Positions 17,625 to 27,130 are shown, counted from the stretch's first letter. The stretch: 64,000 bases of DNA from JAEUMY01 sp031394355 (GCA_031394355.1 JANNSU010000077.1:1-64000); one strand, 5' to 3'. The notes: a model not told the origin generated them from the letters alone. Numbers and translations are program-made.

Positions 17625-18710
17625 CTAGCGTCGGGAAAAGGTCAACCAGCGCAGCGCAAGCAGCTGCCGGAAGAACAGTGTCAGCAAGATCAGCAGCATC
17701 GCGCCATGAACTGGCCACATGCCCAACCAGACCGGAATTCGCTCCTTCGCGGTCCACACCTGAAAGATATTGAGCGTGTTGTAGTACAGCACAAAGACCA
17801 GAATGGCCGTCAACAGATTCCATGAACGCCCCGAACGGGGATTCACGAACGCCAGTGGAATGGCGACCAGGGCGAGCAGTAACGTGACGATAGGCAGCGC
17901 CATGCGCCAGTGAAATTCAGCAAAGGCTTCCGGCGTACGAATCTGCCACAGCTCAAACACACTCATGGCCCGGGTCGAGGGGACTTCCTGGACCGGCTCC
18001 TTTGAGTCAACGCGCATGGCGTACTGCTCAAAGTCGACTATCTGGTACTCCGCCGTCCCGGGGATCCCTTCATACTGCCGTCCTCTTTCGAGAACGAGGA
18101 AGCGATCTCCGTTGGCCTCGGTACGTTGCAGGCCACGTTCGGCAACGACCACGCTGACCTTGTCCTGGCGTTTGGACTCCACAAAGACATTGTTGACCTT
18201 TTGCTGGGTATCCGAGGTCGCATCAACAAAGGCCACCCGTTGCGAACTCTTGGACTCATAAAACGACCCGGGCGTAATCCTCGAAACATCGTCACGGCTT
18301 TTCAACCGGCTAAGATAATTCTGGCTTTGCGACAACGTCCAGGGCGTAAGAAATAGGCTCATGACCGCCACGATGACCGCCACCGGGACTGCAACCCGAA
18401 GCACCGGTCTGATCCATGCCGCAAGGGAAAGACCGGACGAGAACCAGACTTGCATCTCACTGTCGCGGTAGCTTCGTGACAGGCAGAGCAGCACTGCCAC
18501 GAACACGGCAAGGCACAGAATCACCGGCAAATAGGAAATCAGGCTGAACCCCATGAGCGCCAGCACAGCCTCTGCCTCCACGAGGCCGCCGGCCGCATCG
18601 CCAAGGAACCGGATGAGCAGTCGCGTCAGGATGATGAGCAGCAATACCAGCCCAACGGCGCCACCCAGCGCCAGGATTTCACGCACCAGACTGCGATGGA
18701 AGATGCTCAC
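17625..18710 (-). CDS. lptF: LPS export permease LptF
   Basis: A 361-residue YjgP/YjgQ permease. It has three N-terminal membrane helices (about 15-40, 55-80, 100-120), a periplasmic beta-jellyroll middle (about 125-265) and three C-terminal helices, as in LptF/LptG, which with LptB extract lipopolysaccharide from the inner membrane. The divergent pepA neighbour is the usual LptF context. LptG normally follows directly, but here tRNA-Ser comes next, so lptG must be elsewhere. LptF rather than LptG is chosen from the pepA context and N-terminal sequence. Confidence 0.88.
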   Translation of the reverse strand: MSIFHRSLVREILALGGAVGLVLLLIILTRLLIRFLGDAAGGLVEAEAVLALMGFSLISYLPVILCLAVFVAVLLCLSRSYRDSEMQVWFSSGLSLAAWIRPVLRVAVPVAVIVAVMSLFLTPWTLSQSQNYLSRLKSRDDVSRITPGSFYESKSSQRVAFVDATSDTQQKVNNVFVESKRQDKVSVVVAERGLQRTEANGDRFLVLERGRQYEGIPGTAEYQIVDFEQYAMRVDSKEPVQEVPSTRAMSVFELWQIRTPEAFAEFHWRMALPIVTLLLALVAIPLAFVNPRSGRSWNLLTAILVFVLYYNTLNIFQVWTAKERIPVWLGMWPVHGAMLLILLTLFFRQLLALRWLTFSRR

Positions 18711-18713
18711 GCG

Positions 18714-18719
18714 TATAAT
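18714..18719 (+). promoter_or_regulatory. -10 box upstream of pepA
   Basis: TATAAT on the plus strand, about 100 bp before the pepA ATG and at the very start of the divergent lptF reading frame. The -35 region is weak (CTGCGA), so the strength is uncertain. Confidence 0.5.
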
Positions 18720-18821
18720 TTCCGCTTCAAGTTTTCAGTCTGTGTCTGCCATCGCTTGAGAAAATGAGTCCGCACAGCGGGCCAGACATGTCATCCCAAG
18801 AGAACCTTCCGGAGAAAGCGA

Positions 18822-20312
18822 ATGGAATTTAGCATAAAGAGTGGCGACCTCACCCAGACCAAGACTGCCTGCATACTGGTTGGGCTCTATGAATCCAGAA
18901 AACTGGATGATGCTGGCAACAAACTGGACAAAGCCACAGGCGGGCTCCTGTCAAAGGCCGCGAAGAGTGGCGACATTACGGGCAAGGTCGGGTCGACCCT
19001 CCTGTTGCATGTTGAAAAAAGCGTTGCGGCCCAGCGAATTCTCCTCGTAGGCCTTGGCACCGAAGCTGGCTATGGTCGCAAAGCATTTGTCACGGCGCTA
19101 TGTGCGGCGTTCAAGGCGCTGAAGGGTACGGCGGTCACCGACGTTGTCCTGCCCTTTGACACGACGCAGAAGGCGGATGAACTGCATTGGAAACTGGAGC
19201 AGGCGGCCACCATTGCCATCGATGGTGCGTATCGCTTCGACCAGTTGAAGAGTAATCCAGACACTCGTTTTGTCGGCAAGTCTTTGACCTTCAACATTGC
19301 CGGCAAGTTTGATGCAGCGCGTGCGAAAGAGGCAGTTCGCCGCGGTGAAGCCATTGGCGAAGGCATGAGCCTGGCAAAGACACTGGGCAATCTGCCGCCG
19401 AACATTTGCACGCCTGCCTACCTTGCAGAGATTGCCAAAGATCTCGCCAAGGCCTACAAATTCAAGCCGACCATCCTGGAAAAGAAGGCCATGGAGAAGC
19501 TGGGCATGAACACCCTGCTGTCTGTGTCCAAGGGTAGCTACCTGCCACCGAAGTTCATTGTGCTGGAACACAACGGTGGCAAGAAGGGCGAAAAGCCGTT
19601 GGTCCTTGTCGGGAAAGGCATCACCTTCGATACGGGAGGCATATCGCTCAAGCCTTCGGCCGAAATGGATGAAATGAAGTACGACATGGGCGGTGCCGCC
19701 GCCATGCTTGGCACCATGAAGACCGTGGGGATGCTGAAGCTCCCGTTGAATGTTGTCATGCTGGTCCCGACCTGCGAGAACATGCCGGGCGGCAATGCCA
19801 CACGCCCGGGCGACATCGTGAAGAGCATGGCCGGACACACCGTCGAGATCCTGAACACCGATGCAGAAGGACGTCTCATTCTGTGTGACGCCCTGACCTA
19901 TGCGGAACGATTCAAGCCTGCTGCGGTGGTGGATGCCGCCACCCTGACCGGTGCAATGGTCATCGCTCTGGGTCACATCACGACGGGCATCTTTGCGAAC
20001 AAGGACGCGCTTGCAGCGGAGCTCGTGGCCGCGGGTCAGGAGAAGCTTGACCACGCCTGGCATCTGCCGATGTTTGATGAATACAACGACCTCTTGAAGA
20101 GCAACTTCGCCGACATTCCGAACATCAGCGGTGGACGAGCTGGCGGCAGCATCACTGCAGCCTGCTTCCTGTCACGGTTCACGAAGCAGTACGAGTGGGC
20201 ACATCTGGATATCGCGGGTACGGCATGGAAATCCGGCGCTGATAAAGGCGCGACAGGCCGACCCGTTCCGTTGCTGGCACAGTTCCTGATGAATCGCGCA
20301 GGGCTCAAGTAA
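18822..20312 (+). CDS. pepA: Leucyl aminopeptidase PepA
   Basis: M17 family cytosolic aminopeptidase, 496 residues, which removes N-terminal residues from peptides using two metal ions as a hexamer. Metal and catalytic segments are VGKGITFDTGGISLKPS, MKYDMGGAAA and the family signature NTDAEGRL; VDAATLTGAMVIALG follows. A GGAGA lies 9 nt before the ATG. It runs into holC with a 3-nt gap and is divergent from lptF. In enterobacteria PepA also binds DNA, but nothing here speaks to that. Confidence 0.97.
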   Translation: MEFSIKSGDLTQTKTACILVGLYESRKLDDAGNKLDKATGGLLSKAAKSGDITGKVGSTLLLHVEKSVAAQRILLVGLGTEAGYGRKAFVTALCAAFKALKGTAVTDVVLPFDTTQKADELHWKLEQAATIAIDGAYRFDQLKSNPDTRFVGKSLTFNIAGKFDAARAKEAVRRGEAIGEGMSLAKTLGNLPPNICTPAYLAEIAKDLAKAYKFKPTILEKKAMEKLGMNTLLSVSKGSYLPPKFIVLEHNGGKKGEKPLVLVGKGITFDTGGISLKPSAEMDEMKYDMGGAAAMLGTMKTVGMLKLPLNVVMLVPTCENMPGGNATRPGDIVKSMAGHTVEILNTDAEGRLILCDALTYAERFKPAAVVDAATLTGAMVIALGHITTGIFANKDALAAELVAAGQEKLDHAWHLPMFDEYNDLLKSNFADIPNISGGRAGGSITAACFLSRFTKQYEWAHLDIAGTAWKSGADKGATGRPVPLLAQFLMNRAGLK

Positions 20313-20315
20313 GCG

Positions 20316-20741
20316 ATGACTGAAGTCAAGGTGTTCTACAACGTGCCGGACAAGCTTGCGTTCGCCTGCAAGCTGGCCAAGCGCGCCGTTGACGAAGGCA
20401 AACGCCTCATCGTCTACGCGCCCGATCAGGCCGTGGCGGACACCTTTGACAAGTTGTTGTGGTCCTTCCAACAATTGTCGTTCGTTCCCCATGTTCGAGC
20501 CGGTCATGTTCTCGCAGGCGAAACGCCCATCGTTATCGCCGACACGGATAGCGGGTTGCATCACCACGAAGCACTGCTGAACCTGGCAGACGATCCGCCG
20601 CCCTTCTTCAGCCGCTTTGAGTTTCTGCGGGAAGTAGTCAGTCAGGATGAGTCAGACAGGGGACGCGCACGTGAGCGGGCACGATTCTACAAAGCCCGCG
20701 GCTTCGCGATCAGTCATCAGGACATGGGAGGGGGAATCTGA
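20316..20741 (+). CDS. holC: DNA polymerase III chi subunit HolC
   Basis: A 141-residue protein matching HolC, which links the clamp loader to single-stranded DNA-binding protein. Evidence is the N-terminal VKVFYNVPDKLAFACKLAKR, the central VYAPDQAVADTFDKLLW and the C-terminal FYKARGFAISHQDMG motif. The start is 3 nt after pepA, and a short hypothetical gene follows 2 nt later, making a pepA-holC-(hypothetical)-valS operon typical of betaproteobacteria. Its psi partner (holD) is not in the window. Confidence 0.93.
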   Translation: MTEVKVFYNVPDKLAFACKLAKRAVDEGKRLIVYAPDQAVADTFDKLLWSFQQLSFVPHVRAGHVLAGETPIVIADTDSGLHHHEALLNLADDPPPFFSRFEFLREVVSQDESDRGRARERARFYKARGFAISHQDMGGGI

Positions 20742-20743
20742 TC

Positions 20744-21127
20744 ATGGATCCAGACAAATCGCTGGATGCGTTGAGCAGCAAAGTTGATGCACTCGTCAAA
20801 CGCCATGCAGTGGGCGGTGAAGACCGCAACATTCCGGTCCTGTCCGAGATGGTCCGCGCCCCGGATTGGAAGCCAGTCGCACCAGTCACCCTGCCGCGCA
20901 GCATCTCCGACGAAGAAGCAAAGAAGCTGGCCGCAGAAATTTTCGAGCGGGTATTTGCTCGTGTCGAGCGTGAACTCACCACCCGATTCGAAGAACGCCT
21001 GACTGAACGAATGGCAGCACAAATCAGCGTCACCATCGGTCACGTCCTGTCCGATCTCAGCCCCGACATTGCCAATGCCATCGGTGATGCCATCAACGAG
21101 GCGCTCCTCCAGAAGTCCAACAAGTAA
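20744..21127 (+). CDS. Hypothetical protein between holC and valS
   Basis: A 127-residue acidic, helical protein. The N-terminal half contains NIPVLSEMV and the C-terminal half is a likely amphipathic coiled coil (EEAKKLAAEIFERVFARVER...). A similar small gene (DUF2486-like) occupies this slot in other betaproteobacteria, but I assign it by position and the IPVL motif only. No catalytic residues are evident. It starts 2 nt after holC and is probably co-transcribed. Confidence 0.7.
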   Translation: MDPDKSLDALSSKVDALVKRHAVGGEDRNIPVLSEMVRAPDWKPVAPVTLPRSISDEEAKKLAAEIFERVFARVERELTTRFEERLTERMAAQISVTIGHVLSDLSPDIANAIGDAINEALLQKSNK

Positions 21128-21152
21128 ATCGCGGGCCGCCATCACGGCGCAT

Positions 21153-21164
21153 GCGAATATTCGC
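21153..21164. repeat. GCGAATATTCGC palindrome, copy 5 (valS leader)
   Basis: Exact copy with T/A flanks, ending 8 nt before the valS ATG. It occupies the place where a ribosome site would be, and no Shine-Dalgarno sequence is visible between it and the start. Confidence 0.95.
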
Positions 21165-21172
21165 AGTACACC

Positions 21173-24157
21173 ATGAGCACAGACAATCAGGGCCACGAAC
21201 TGGCCAAAGCTTTCGAGCCGAGCGTTATCGAGTCCCGCTGGTATCCCGTGTGGGAGCAGGCCGGCTACTTCAAGGAAAGTGGCGATACGTCCAAACCCGC
21301 GTACTGCATCCAGCTCCCGCCACCGAACGTGACTGGCACGCTGCACATGGGCCATGCGTTTCAGCAGACGTTGATGGACACGTTGATCCGCTACCACCGC
21401 ATGCGCGGCGACAACACCAATTGGGTCGTGGGCACAGACCATGCCGGCATCGCCACGCAGATCGTGGTGGAACGCCAATTGCAGGCTGACGGCAAGAGCC
21501 GCCACGACCTGGGCCGTGACAAGTTCATCGAACGCGTCTGGGAATGGAAGCAGCAGTCAGGTTCCACCATTACCCGCCAGATGCGCCGCCTGGGTGCGTC
21601 AGCCAACTGGAATTACGCCGACACCGAAGGCCACAAGGGCGGCTACTTCACCATGGACGCGAAAATGTCGCATGCCGTGGTGGAGGTGTTCAATCGCTTG
21701 CACGAGCAAGGGCTTATCTACCGCGGCCGCCGCCTGGTCAACTGGGATCCGGTGCTGAAATCCGCCGTCTCGGACCTCGAAGTCGAGATGGAAGAGCGCA
21801 ACGGCAACATGTGGCACATCCTGTATCCGTTCAGCGACGGAGAGCAGGCAGGCCGTGGTGAATTTTCGGGGCAGAAGCTCCCCGGCATGACCATTGCCAC
21901 GACACGCCCTGAGACCATGCTGGGCGATGGCGCACTGTGCGTGCATCCCGATGACGAACGCTATCAGCACCTGGTCGGCAAGTTCGTTGATCTGCCGCTG
22001 TGCAACCGCAAGATCCCCATCATCGCCGACAGCTTCGTCGATCCGGCGTTTGGTTCCGGCTGCGTCAAGATCACCGGCGCACATGACTTCAACGACTACC
22101 AGGCCGCGCTGCGCCACAACATCCCGCTGGTCGTCATCATGGATTTCGACGCCAACATGGCGGGAGAAGCCCCCGCCGCCTATCGCGGACTCAATCGCTA
22201 CGTGGCGCGCAAGAAGGTGCTGGCCGATCTCGAATTGCAGGGCCTGCTCGTCAAGACCGTGCCGCATAAGCACATGGTCCCGCTTTGCGGGCGCACCGGC
22301 GAGGTGGTCGAGCCCATGCTCACTGACCAATGGTTCGTAAAGATGGATGGCCTGGCGGCTCGTGGCCTCGATGCTGTCGCGAAGGGCGACGTGAGGTTCT
22401 ATCCCGATCACTGGAGTGCCACGTACAACCACTGGCTATCGAACATCCAGGACTGGTGCATTTCGCGGCAGTTGTGGTGGGGACATCAGATTCCGGCCTG
22501 GTACGACGCGGAAGGCGAAGTGATTGTCGCCCGGGATGAGGTGGCCGCTGAGATTCACCTTCAGCACAAGATCACAAGGCTGAGGATTGAGTTCATTGAA
22601 AGACGAGCCCTTGCCAAGCTCAATCAATCCGGCGAACTAAGTGCTGAAGAAAAGGCTGATCACGAGGCACGCGTTATCAAGTTGGAGAGTGGTGGACTGA
22701 CGCGCGACCCCGACGTCCTCGACACCTGGTTCTCTTCCGCACTGGTGCCCTTCTCCTCGCTGGGCTGGCCGGAAGGCACCCCCGACCTCAAGACCTTCCT
22801 GCCCTCCTCCGTGCTCGTGACGGGCAACGACATCATCTTCTTCTGGGTCGCCCGGATGATCATGATGACGCTGCACTTTACGGACAAGGTGCCGTTCGAA
22901 GACGTGTACATCAACGCCATGGTGCGTGATGCCGAAGGCCAGAAGATGTCCAAGTCCAAGGGCAACACGCTCGACCCGCTGGACCTCATCGACGGCATCG
23001 ACCTCGAATCCCTGGTCACCAAATCCACGCAAGGCCTGATGCTGGCTGCGCACAAGGAAAAAGCAGAGAAGTACATTCGCAAGCATTTCGCCCAAGGCAT
23101 TCCACCTTATGGCGCGGACGCGCTGCGCTTCACCTTCACGTCGCTGGCGCCGCTCTCGCTCACGCTCAATTTCGATCTCTCGCGCTGCGAGGGCTACCGC
23201 AACTTCTGCAACAAGCTGTGGAATGCCACGCGCTTCGTGCTGATGAATGTCGATGGCAAATCGGCCTTCGACTGTGGCATCGAGGAGTGCCCTGAGGATT
23301 GCGGCCCGGACGGCTACCTCGATTTCTCGCTGGTGGATCGCTGGATCGTGAGCCAGCTGCAACGCACAGAGGCTGAGGTGGCGAAGTCATTTGCCGAGTA
23401 TCGCTTCGACCAGGCGTCCGCTGCCATCTACAAGTTCGTGTGGGACGAGTATTGCGATTGGTATGTGGAACTCGCCAAGGTGCAACTTCAGAATGGAACC
23501 GAAGCTCAACAGCGCGCCACTCGCCGCACGTTGCTGCGAGTGCTTGAGACGATGCTGCGTCTAGCACACCCCATCATTCCTTTCATCACTGAGGAGTTGT
23601 GGCAGAAGGTTTCGCCCTTGACAGGCAAAACCGGCGAGACCATCACGCTGCAGCCCTATCCCGTGTCACAGCCGGAGAAGATCGATGTGCCAGCAGAAGA
23701 TCATGTTGCTCGACTTAAGGAACAGTTAACGGCTCTCCGGAACATACGCTCAGAGCGTAACGTATCTCCTGCAGCTCAGGTTGAGGCCTTCTTTGAACCA
23801 CACGACAAGCACACGTTGGTTGCGAATCTCTCGCTCCACTTGAAGTCATTGTCCAAACTCTCATCGCTTTCAATTGGAAAGCCTAGCGAAGATGAAGTCG
23901 CTTCAACGGCTGTCACTTCATTGGGCACATGGTCGATATTGATTCCTGGGCAGGACAAGAAATCGGAAGCGGCCCGAGTAGAGAAGGAAATAGCCAATCT
24001 GGAAGGCGAGAAATCCAGGGCTTCCTCAAAGCTTGCAAACCCGAACTTTGTAGACCGCGCACCCGCCGCCGTTGTCGAGCAAGAGAAAGCCAGGATCGCC
24101 GACTTCACCAGTAAGATTCAGCAACTGAAAGTACAACTCGACAAGTTGAAAGGCTGA
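21173..24157 (+). CDS. valS: Valyl-tRNA synthetase
   Basis: Class I synthetase of 994 residues that charges tRNA-Val. HIGH motif PPPNVTGTLHMGHAF (about residues 45-59), editing domain with TTRPETMLGDGALCVHPDD, KMSKS motif QKMSKSKGNTLDPLDLIDG (about 600) and a C-terminal coiled-coil arm. The region coding for about residues 455-510 inserts a charged stretch (HLQHKITRLRIEFIERRALA) before DPDVLDTWFSSAL, and that stretch and the last ~150 codons use noticeably less G/C at wobble positions than the rest. A mosaic origin is possible. Its stop overlaps the next start by one base (TGATG). Confidence 0.95.
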   Translation: MSTDNQGHELAKAFEPSVIESRWYPVWEQAGYFKESGDTSKPAYCIQLPPPNVTGTLHMGHAFQQTLMDTLIRYHRMRGDNTNWVVGTDHAGIATQIVVERQLQADGKSRHDLGRDKFIERVWEWKQQSGSTITRQMRRLGASANWNYADTEGHKGGYFTMDAKMSHAVVEVFNRLHEQGLIYRGRRLVNWDPVLKSAVSDLEVEMEERNGNMWHILYPFSDGEQAGRGEFSGQKLPGMTIATTRPETMLGDGALCVHPDDERYQHLVGKFVDLPLCNRKIPIIADSFVDPAFGSGCVKITGAHDFNDYQAALRHNIPLVVIMDFDANMAGEAPAAYRGLNRYVARKKVLADLELQGLLVKTVPHKHMVPLCGRTGEVVEPMLTDQWFVKMDGLAARGLDAVAKGDVRFYPDHWSATYNHWLSNIQDWCISRQLWWGHQIPAWYDAEGEVIVARDEVAAEIHLQHKITRLRIEFIERRALAKLNQSGELSAEEKADHEARVIKLESGGLTRDPDVLDTWFSSALVPFSSLGWPEGTPDLKTFLPSSVLVTGNDIIFFWVARMIMMTLHFTDKVPFEDVYINAMVRDAEGQKMSKSKGNTLDPLDLIDGIDLESLVTKSTQGLMLAAHKEKAEKYIRKHFAQGIPPYGADALRFTFTSLAPLSLTLNFDLSRCEGYRNFCNKLWNATRFVLMNVDGKSAFDCGIEECPEDCGPDGYLDFSLVDRWIVSQLQRTEAEVAKSFAEYRFDQASAAIYKFVWDEYCDWYVELAKVQLQNGTEAQQRATRRTLLRVLETMLRLAHPIIPFITEELWQKVSPLTGKTGETITLQPYPVSQPEKIDVPAEDHVARLKEQLTALRNIRSERNVSPAAQVEAFFEPHDKHTLVANLSLHLKSLSKLSSLSIGKPSEDEVASTAVTSLGTWSILIPGQDKKSEAARVEKEIANLEGEKSRASSKLANPNFVDRAPAAVVEQEKARIADFTSKIQQLKVQLDKLKG

Positions 24158-24726
24158 TGCCCTTCCCCGACGCGTTGCGCGCACTGCGCCATCGCAACTT
24201 CCGCACCTACTACACCGGTCAGGCCATTTCGATGATCGGCACCTGGGTGCAGGCTATCGCCAACACCTGGCTTGCCTGGCAGCTGTCTGGCTCCACCACG
24301 ATCACCGGGCTGGTCGGGTTTGTGGCTCACATCCCGATGCTGGTTGTGGCCCCCTTTGCCGGCGTCATGGGCGACCGATTCGACAAGCGACGCATGCTGT
24401 TCATCGTTCAATGTCTGCTCATCGTGCAGTCGCTGACGCTTGCCTTGCTGGTGGGTCTGGAACTCATCACGGTGCAGTTGCTCGTGACCTCGGTGTTCAT
24501 CATCGGCCTCCTCAACGCAGTGGAGACGCCGATCCGGCAGTCTTTCTTCGTGCAGCTGATCGAGGATCGTACTGACCTGCCGAACGCCATCGCACTCAAT
24601 TCGGTGCTGATGAATGCGACGCGACTGGTCGGCCCTGCCCTCGGCGGCATTCTGATTGCCGCCACCAATGAAACGGTGTGCTATGCCGTCAACGCCGTGC
24701 TGACCGTCGCCGTGCTGGTGTCCCTT

Positions 24727-24738
24727 GCGAATATTCGC
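24727..24738. repeat. GCGAATATTCGC palindrome, copy 6
   Basis: Exact copy with T/A flanks in the MFS gene, encoding LANIRI; it lies exactly 30 bp (10 codons) before copy 7. Confidence 0.95.
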
Positions 24739-24756
24739 ATTGCGGCAGTGTCGCAT

Positions 24757-24768
24757 GCGAATATTCGC
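24757..24768. repeat. GCGAATATTCGC palindrome, copy 7
   Basis: Exact copy with T/A flanks in the MFS gene, encoding HANIRK in the same codon phase as copy 6. Confidence 0.95.
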
Positions 24769-25441
24769 AAGGCGGGCAGCTTTCTCGCGGAGCTTGCTGA
24801 AGGCTGGCGCTACGCATTCGGCATGCCCGTCATTCGCGTCCTGCTCATCGTGATTGGCGTGATCAGCTTCACCATCAGCCCCTATGTCACGCTGATGCCT
24901 GCGATGGTGGTGAAAAGCTTTCAGGGCGGCTCGGAACTGGTGGGATACTTCATTGCGTCCGTCGGGCTGGGGGCCTTCATCGGCGCGCTGCGGCTCGCCA
25001 TGCTGAAGAACGTGCGCGGCATGGCCAAGTGGATCGCGATTGCAGCAGTCGTGGCGGGTGCTGCAACCATCGGCTTTTCAGTGCTTTGCAACTGCGGCAG
25101 ATCTGGCTGTCGCTGGCCTGCATGGCCGTGCTGGGCTTTGGCTTCATTACTGCGGGTGCGACGATCAACACTATCCTGCAATCCATCGTCGACGACGACA
25201 AGCGCAGCCGTGTCGTGGCGCTCTACACCGCCTCTTTCATCGGCGCCGCTCCGCTCGGCCACCTGGCATCGGGTTGGCTGGCGGAACACATCGGTGCGCC
25301 GCACACGTTTCTGATCAATGGCAGCGTGTGCCTCATTGCCGGCCTCGTGTTTGCGCAACAGTTGCCGCGCTTTCGCGAGTTCCTCCGCCCCATCTATATC
25401 GAGCGCGGCATCATCCCGCCGCCCGCACAGGATCCCAACCA

Positions 25442-26227
25442 ATGAATGACACGGTTCTCTTGCAGCAATCCGGTGCCATCGCCACGGTGACACTCAATCG
25501 CCCGTCGCAACTGAACGCAATCAATGACGCCATGATGGTCGGCCTGCGCGACGTGCTGACACAGGTGGAACAGGATGCGAATATTCGCGTGGTGATTCTG
25601 CGCGGTGCAGGCAAAGCGTTCATGGCGGGTGGTGACGTGGCCATGTTCCACGCCAGGAAGGATGAGGTCGCGAGCCTGTTCCATGAGCTGGGCGGCGTGT
25701 TCCACGAGTCGATCAAGCTGCTGCGTCGCATGGGGAAACCTGTCATCGCCAGCGTGCACGGCGCCTGCGCGGGCGGCGGGCTCTCCGTGATGCTGGGTTG
25801 TGACCTGGCCATCGCCGCCGATACAGCCCAGTTCACCCTGGCCTACTCGCGCATCGGAACATCGCCCGACGGTGGCAGCACGCACTTTCTACCGCGCATC
25901 ATCGGCACCCGCAAGACCATGGAACTTGCTTTGCTCCCGGATGTTTTCGGCGCAGCCCAGGCATTGAACCTTGGGCTGGTGAATTGGGTAGTCCCAGAAG
26001 GCTCGCTGGAGGAGGAAACGCTCAAGATCGCGCAGCGACTCGCCGCCGGACCGACTCACGCCTACGCCAACACCAAGGCCCTCGTCAACGCCACGTTCGA
26101 CCGCACCATGGACCAGCAGCTTGATGCCGAGGTGAAGGCATTTGCGAACTGCGCCGCCGGCCCCGACTTCAAGGAAGGCGTAACCGCCTTCGTGGAGAAG
26201 CGAAAGCCTGCCTTCAGCGGCGTGTGA
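25442..26227 (+). CDS. Enoyl-CoA hydratase/isomerase, PaaG-like
   Basis: A crotonase-fold protein of 261 residues. The oxyanion-hole segments are AFMAGGDVAMF and HGACAGGGLSVMLGCDLAIA. At the catalytic loop it has GTSPDGGSTHFLPR, with Asp where hydratases have Glu, as in PaaG and other delta-isomerases, so an isomerase acting on a CoA thioester is more likely than a hydratase. The ATG overlaps the MFS stop. Substrate and pathway cannot be told from the neighbours. Confidence 0.8.
   Translation: MNDTVLLQQSGAIATVTLNRPSQLNAINDAMMVGLRDVLTQVEQDANIRVVILRGAGKAFMAGGDVAMFHARKDEVASLFHELGGVFHESIKLLRRMGKPVIASVHGACAGGGLSVMLGCDLAIAADTAQFTLAYSRIGTSPDGGSTHFLPRIIGTRKTMELALLPDVFGAAQALNLGLVNWVVPEGSLEEETLKIAQRLAAGPTHAYANTKALVNATFDRTMDQQLDAEVKAFANCAAGPDFKEGVTAFVEKRKPAFSGV
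25577..25588. repeat. GCGAATATTCGC palindrome, copy 8
   Basis: Exact copy in the PaaG-like gene, encoding DANIRV. Flanks are T and G. Confidence 0.95.
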
Positions 26228-26266
26228 TCCAGAAATCGAACCAGACCTGCCGCAGGGTCGATCGAA

Positions 26267-26494
26267 TTACTTCTTTTGCATCAGGAACGTGAATTCACTT
26301 GCCGTTGCATTGTGCTCAAGCAGCGGATTACCGGTCTGTTTGCAGAAAGCCTGAAAGTCCTTGACCGCGCCCGGGTCCGTGGCAATCACTTTCAGCACCT
26401 GGCCCGACTCCATGTCGCTGAGCGCCTTCTTGGCGCGCAGGATGGGCAGCGGGCAGTTGAGACCTTTCACGTCCAGTTCTTTGTTGATGTTCAT
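26267..26494 (-). CDS. TusA-family sulfur carrier protein
   Basis: A 75-residue SirA/TusA protein. DVKGLNCPLPILRAKKAL carries the single catalytic cysteine in the CPxP motif, with the two-layer alpha/beta fold expected. These proteins accept persulfide sulfur for tRNA thiolation, molybdenum cofactor or other sulfur trafficking. It stands alone on the minus strand upstream (in transcription order) of the gap before a recessed intergenic region; moaC is next to the right on the same strand 114 bp away. True TusA versus a paralogue cannot be separated here. Confidence 0.88.
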   Translation of the reverse strand: MNINKELDVKGLNCPLPILRAKKALSDMESGQVLKVIATDPGAVKDFQAFCKQTGNPLLEHNATASEFTFLMQKK

Positions 26495-26608
26495 GGATAG
26501 CTTTCAGACAGTCGATTCAGCAATGGATACATGGATGCATCCACAGAATTTTTCAAGCGTTGACACGCATGCCTGACAGGCATGTCGTTTGCAGCTGCGA
26601 TTCGAAAC

Positions 26609-27130
26609 TCAGCCGGAGTCTGCCCGCCAGTGGCCTGAACGGCCACCGGACTTCTCCACCAATTGAACAGATTGCAAAATCATTCCCCTGTCCACGGCCT
26701 TGAGCATGTCATAGATCGTGAGCAGCGCGACACTCACTGCCGTGAGGGCTTCCATCTCGATACCCGTCTTGCCATGGGTCTCGACCACTGCCTCACACCG
26801 GACCGCCGGACCAGCGGGGTCCAACTCGAACGTCACGGCCACATGCGTGATCGGGATAGGATGGGCCAACGGGATGAGATCTGCCGTCCGCTTGGCGCCC
26901 TGGATGCCTGCAATCCGCGCGATCCCCAGCACATCACCCTTGCCCGCATCGCCACGTCCGACCAGCTGAAGCGTTTCCGCCTTCATGTGAATACGGCCAG
27001 CCGCACGGGCTACTCGGTGCGTGTCAGCCTTGGTGCCGATATCCACCATGTGCGCCTTGCCACCCGCATCAAAGTGGGTCAGCGGCTGGTCTGGCTTCTC
27101 TGTCGATGGCGCGGGATGGTCAGGGGTCAT
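26609..27130 (-). CDS. moaC: Cyclic pyranopterin monophosphate synthase MoaC
   Basis: Second step of molybdenum cofactor synthesis. The 173-residue product contains MVDIGTKADTHRVARA, KGDVLGIARIAGIQGAKRTA, LIPLAHPIPITH and EMEALTAVSVALLTIYDMLK, the conserved MoaC active-site segments including the invariant lysine and aspartate near DMLKAVDRGM. The ATG at 27130 was chosen over one at 27163 because the family seldom has the longer leader; neither has a strong ribosome site. It is divergent from the M48 protease gene. Confidence 0.95.
   Translation of the reverse strand: MTPDHPAPSTEKPDQPLTHFDAGGKAHMVDIGTKADTHRVARAAGRIHMKAETLQLVGRGDAGKGDVLGIARIAGIQGAKRTADLIPLAHPIPITHVAVTFELDPAGPAVRCEAVVETHGKTGIEMEALTAVSVALLTIYDMLKAVDRGMILQSVQLVEKSGGRSGHWRADSG

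Larger units (their letters stand above)
24157..25445 (+). pseudogene. MFS exporter, frameshifted
   Basis: Major-facilitator protein resembling EntS-type exporters: LRHRNFRTYYTGQAISMIGT at the start, GVMGDRFDKRR in the first cytoplasmic loop, and FFVQLIEDRTDLPNAIALNS. The frame beginning at 24157 is good to about 25085 (...AGAATIGFS); the remaining helices continue in another frame (LRQIWLSLACMAVLGFGF ... LPRFREFLRPIYIERG) to the stop at 25443-25445. One missing base near 25085-25095 would restore a ~430-residue protein. This is either a recent pseudogene or a sequencing error. The end overlaps the isomerase start (ATGA). Confidence 0.85.
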
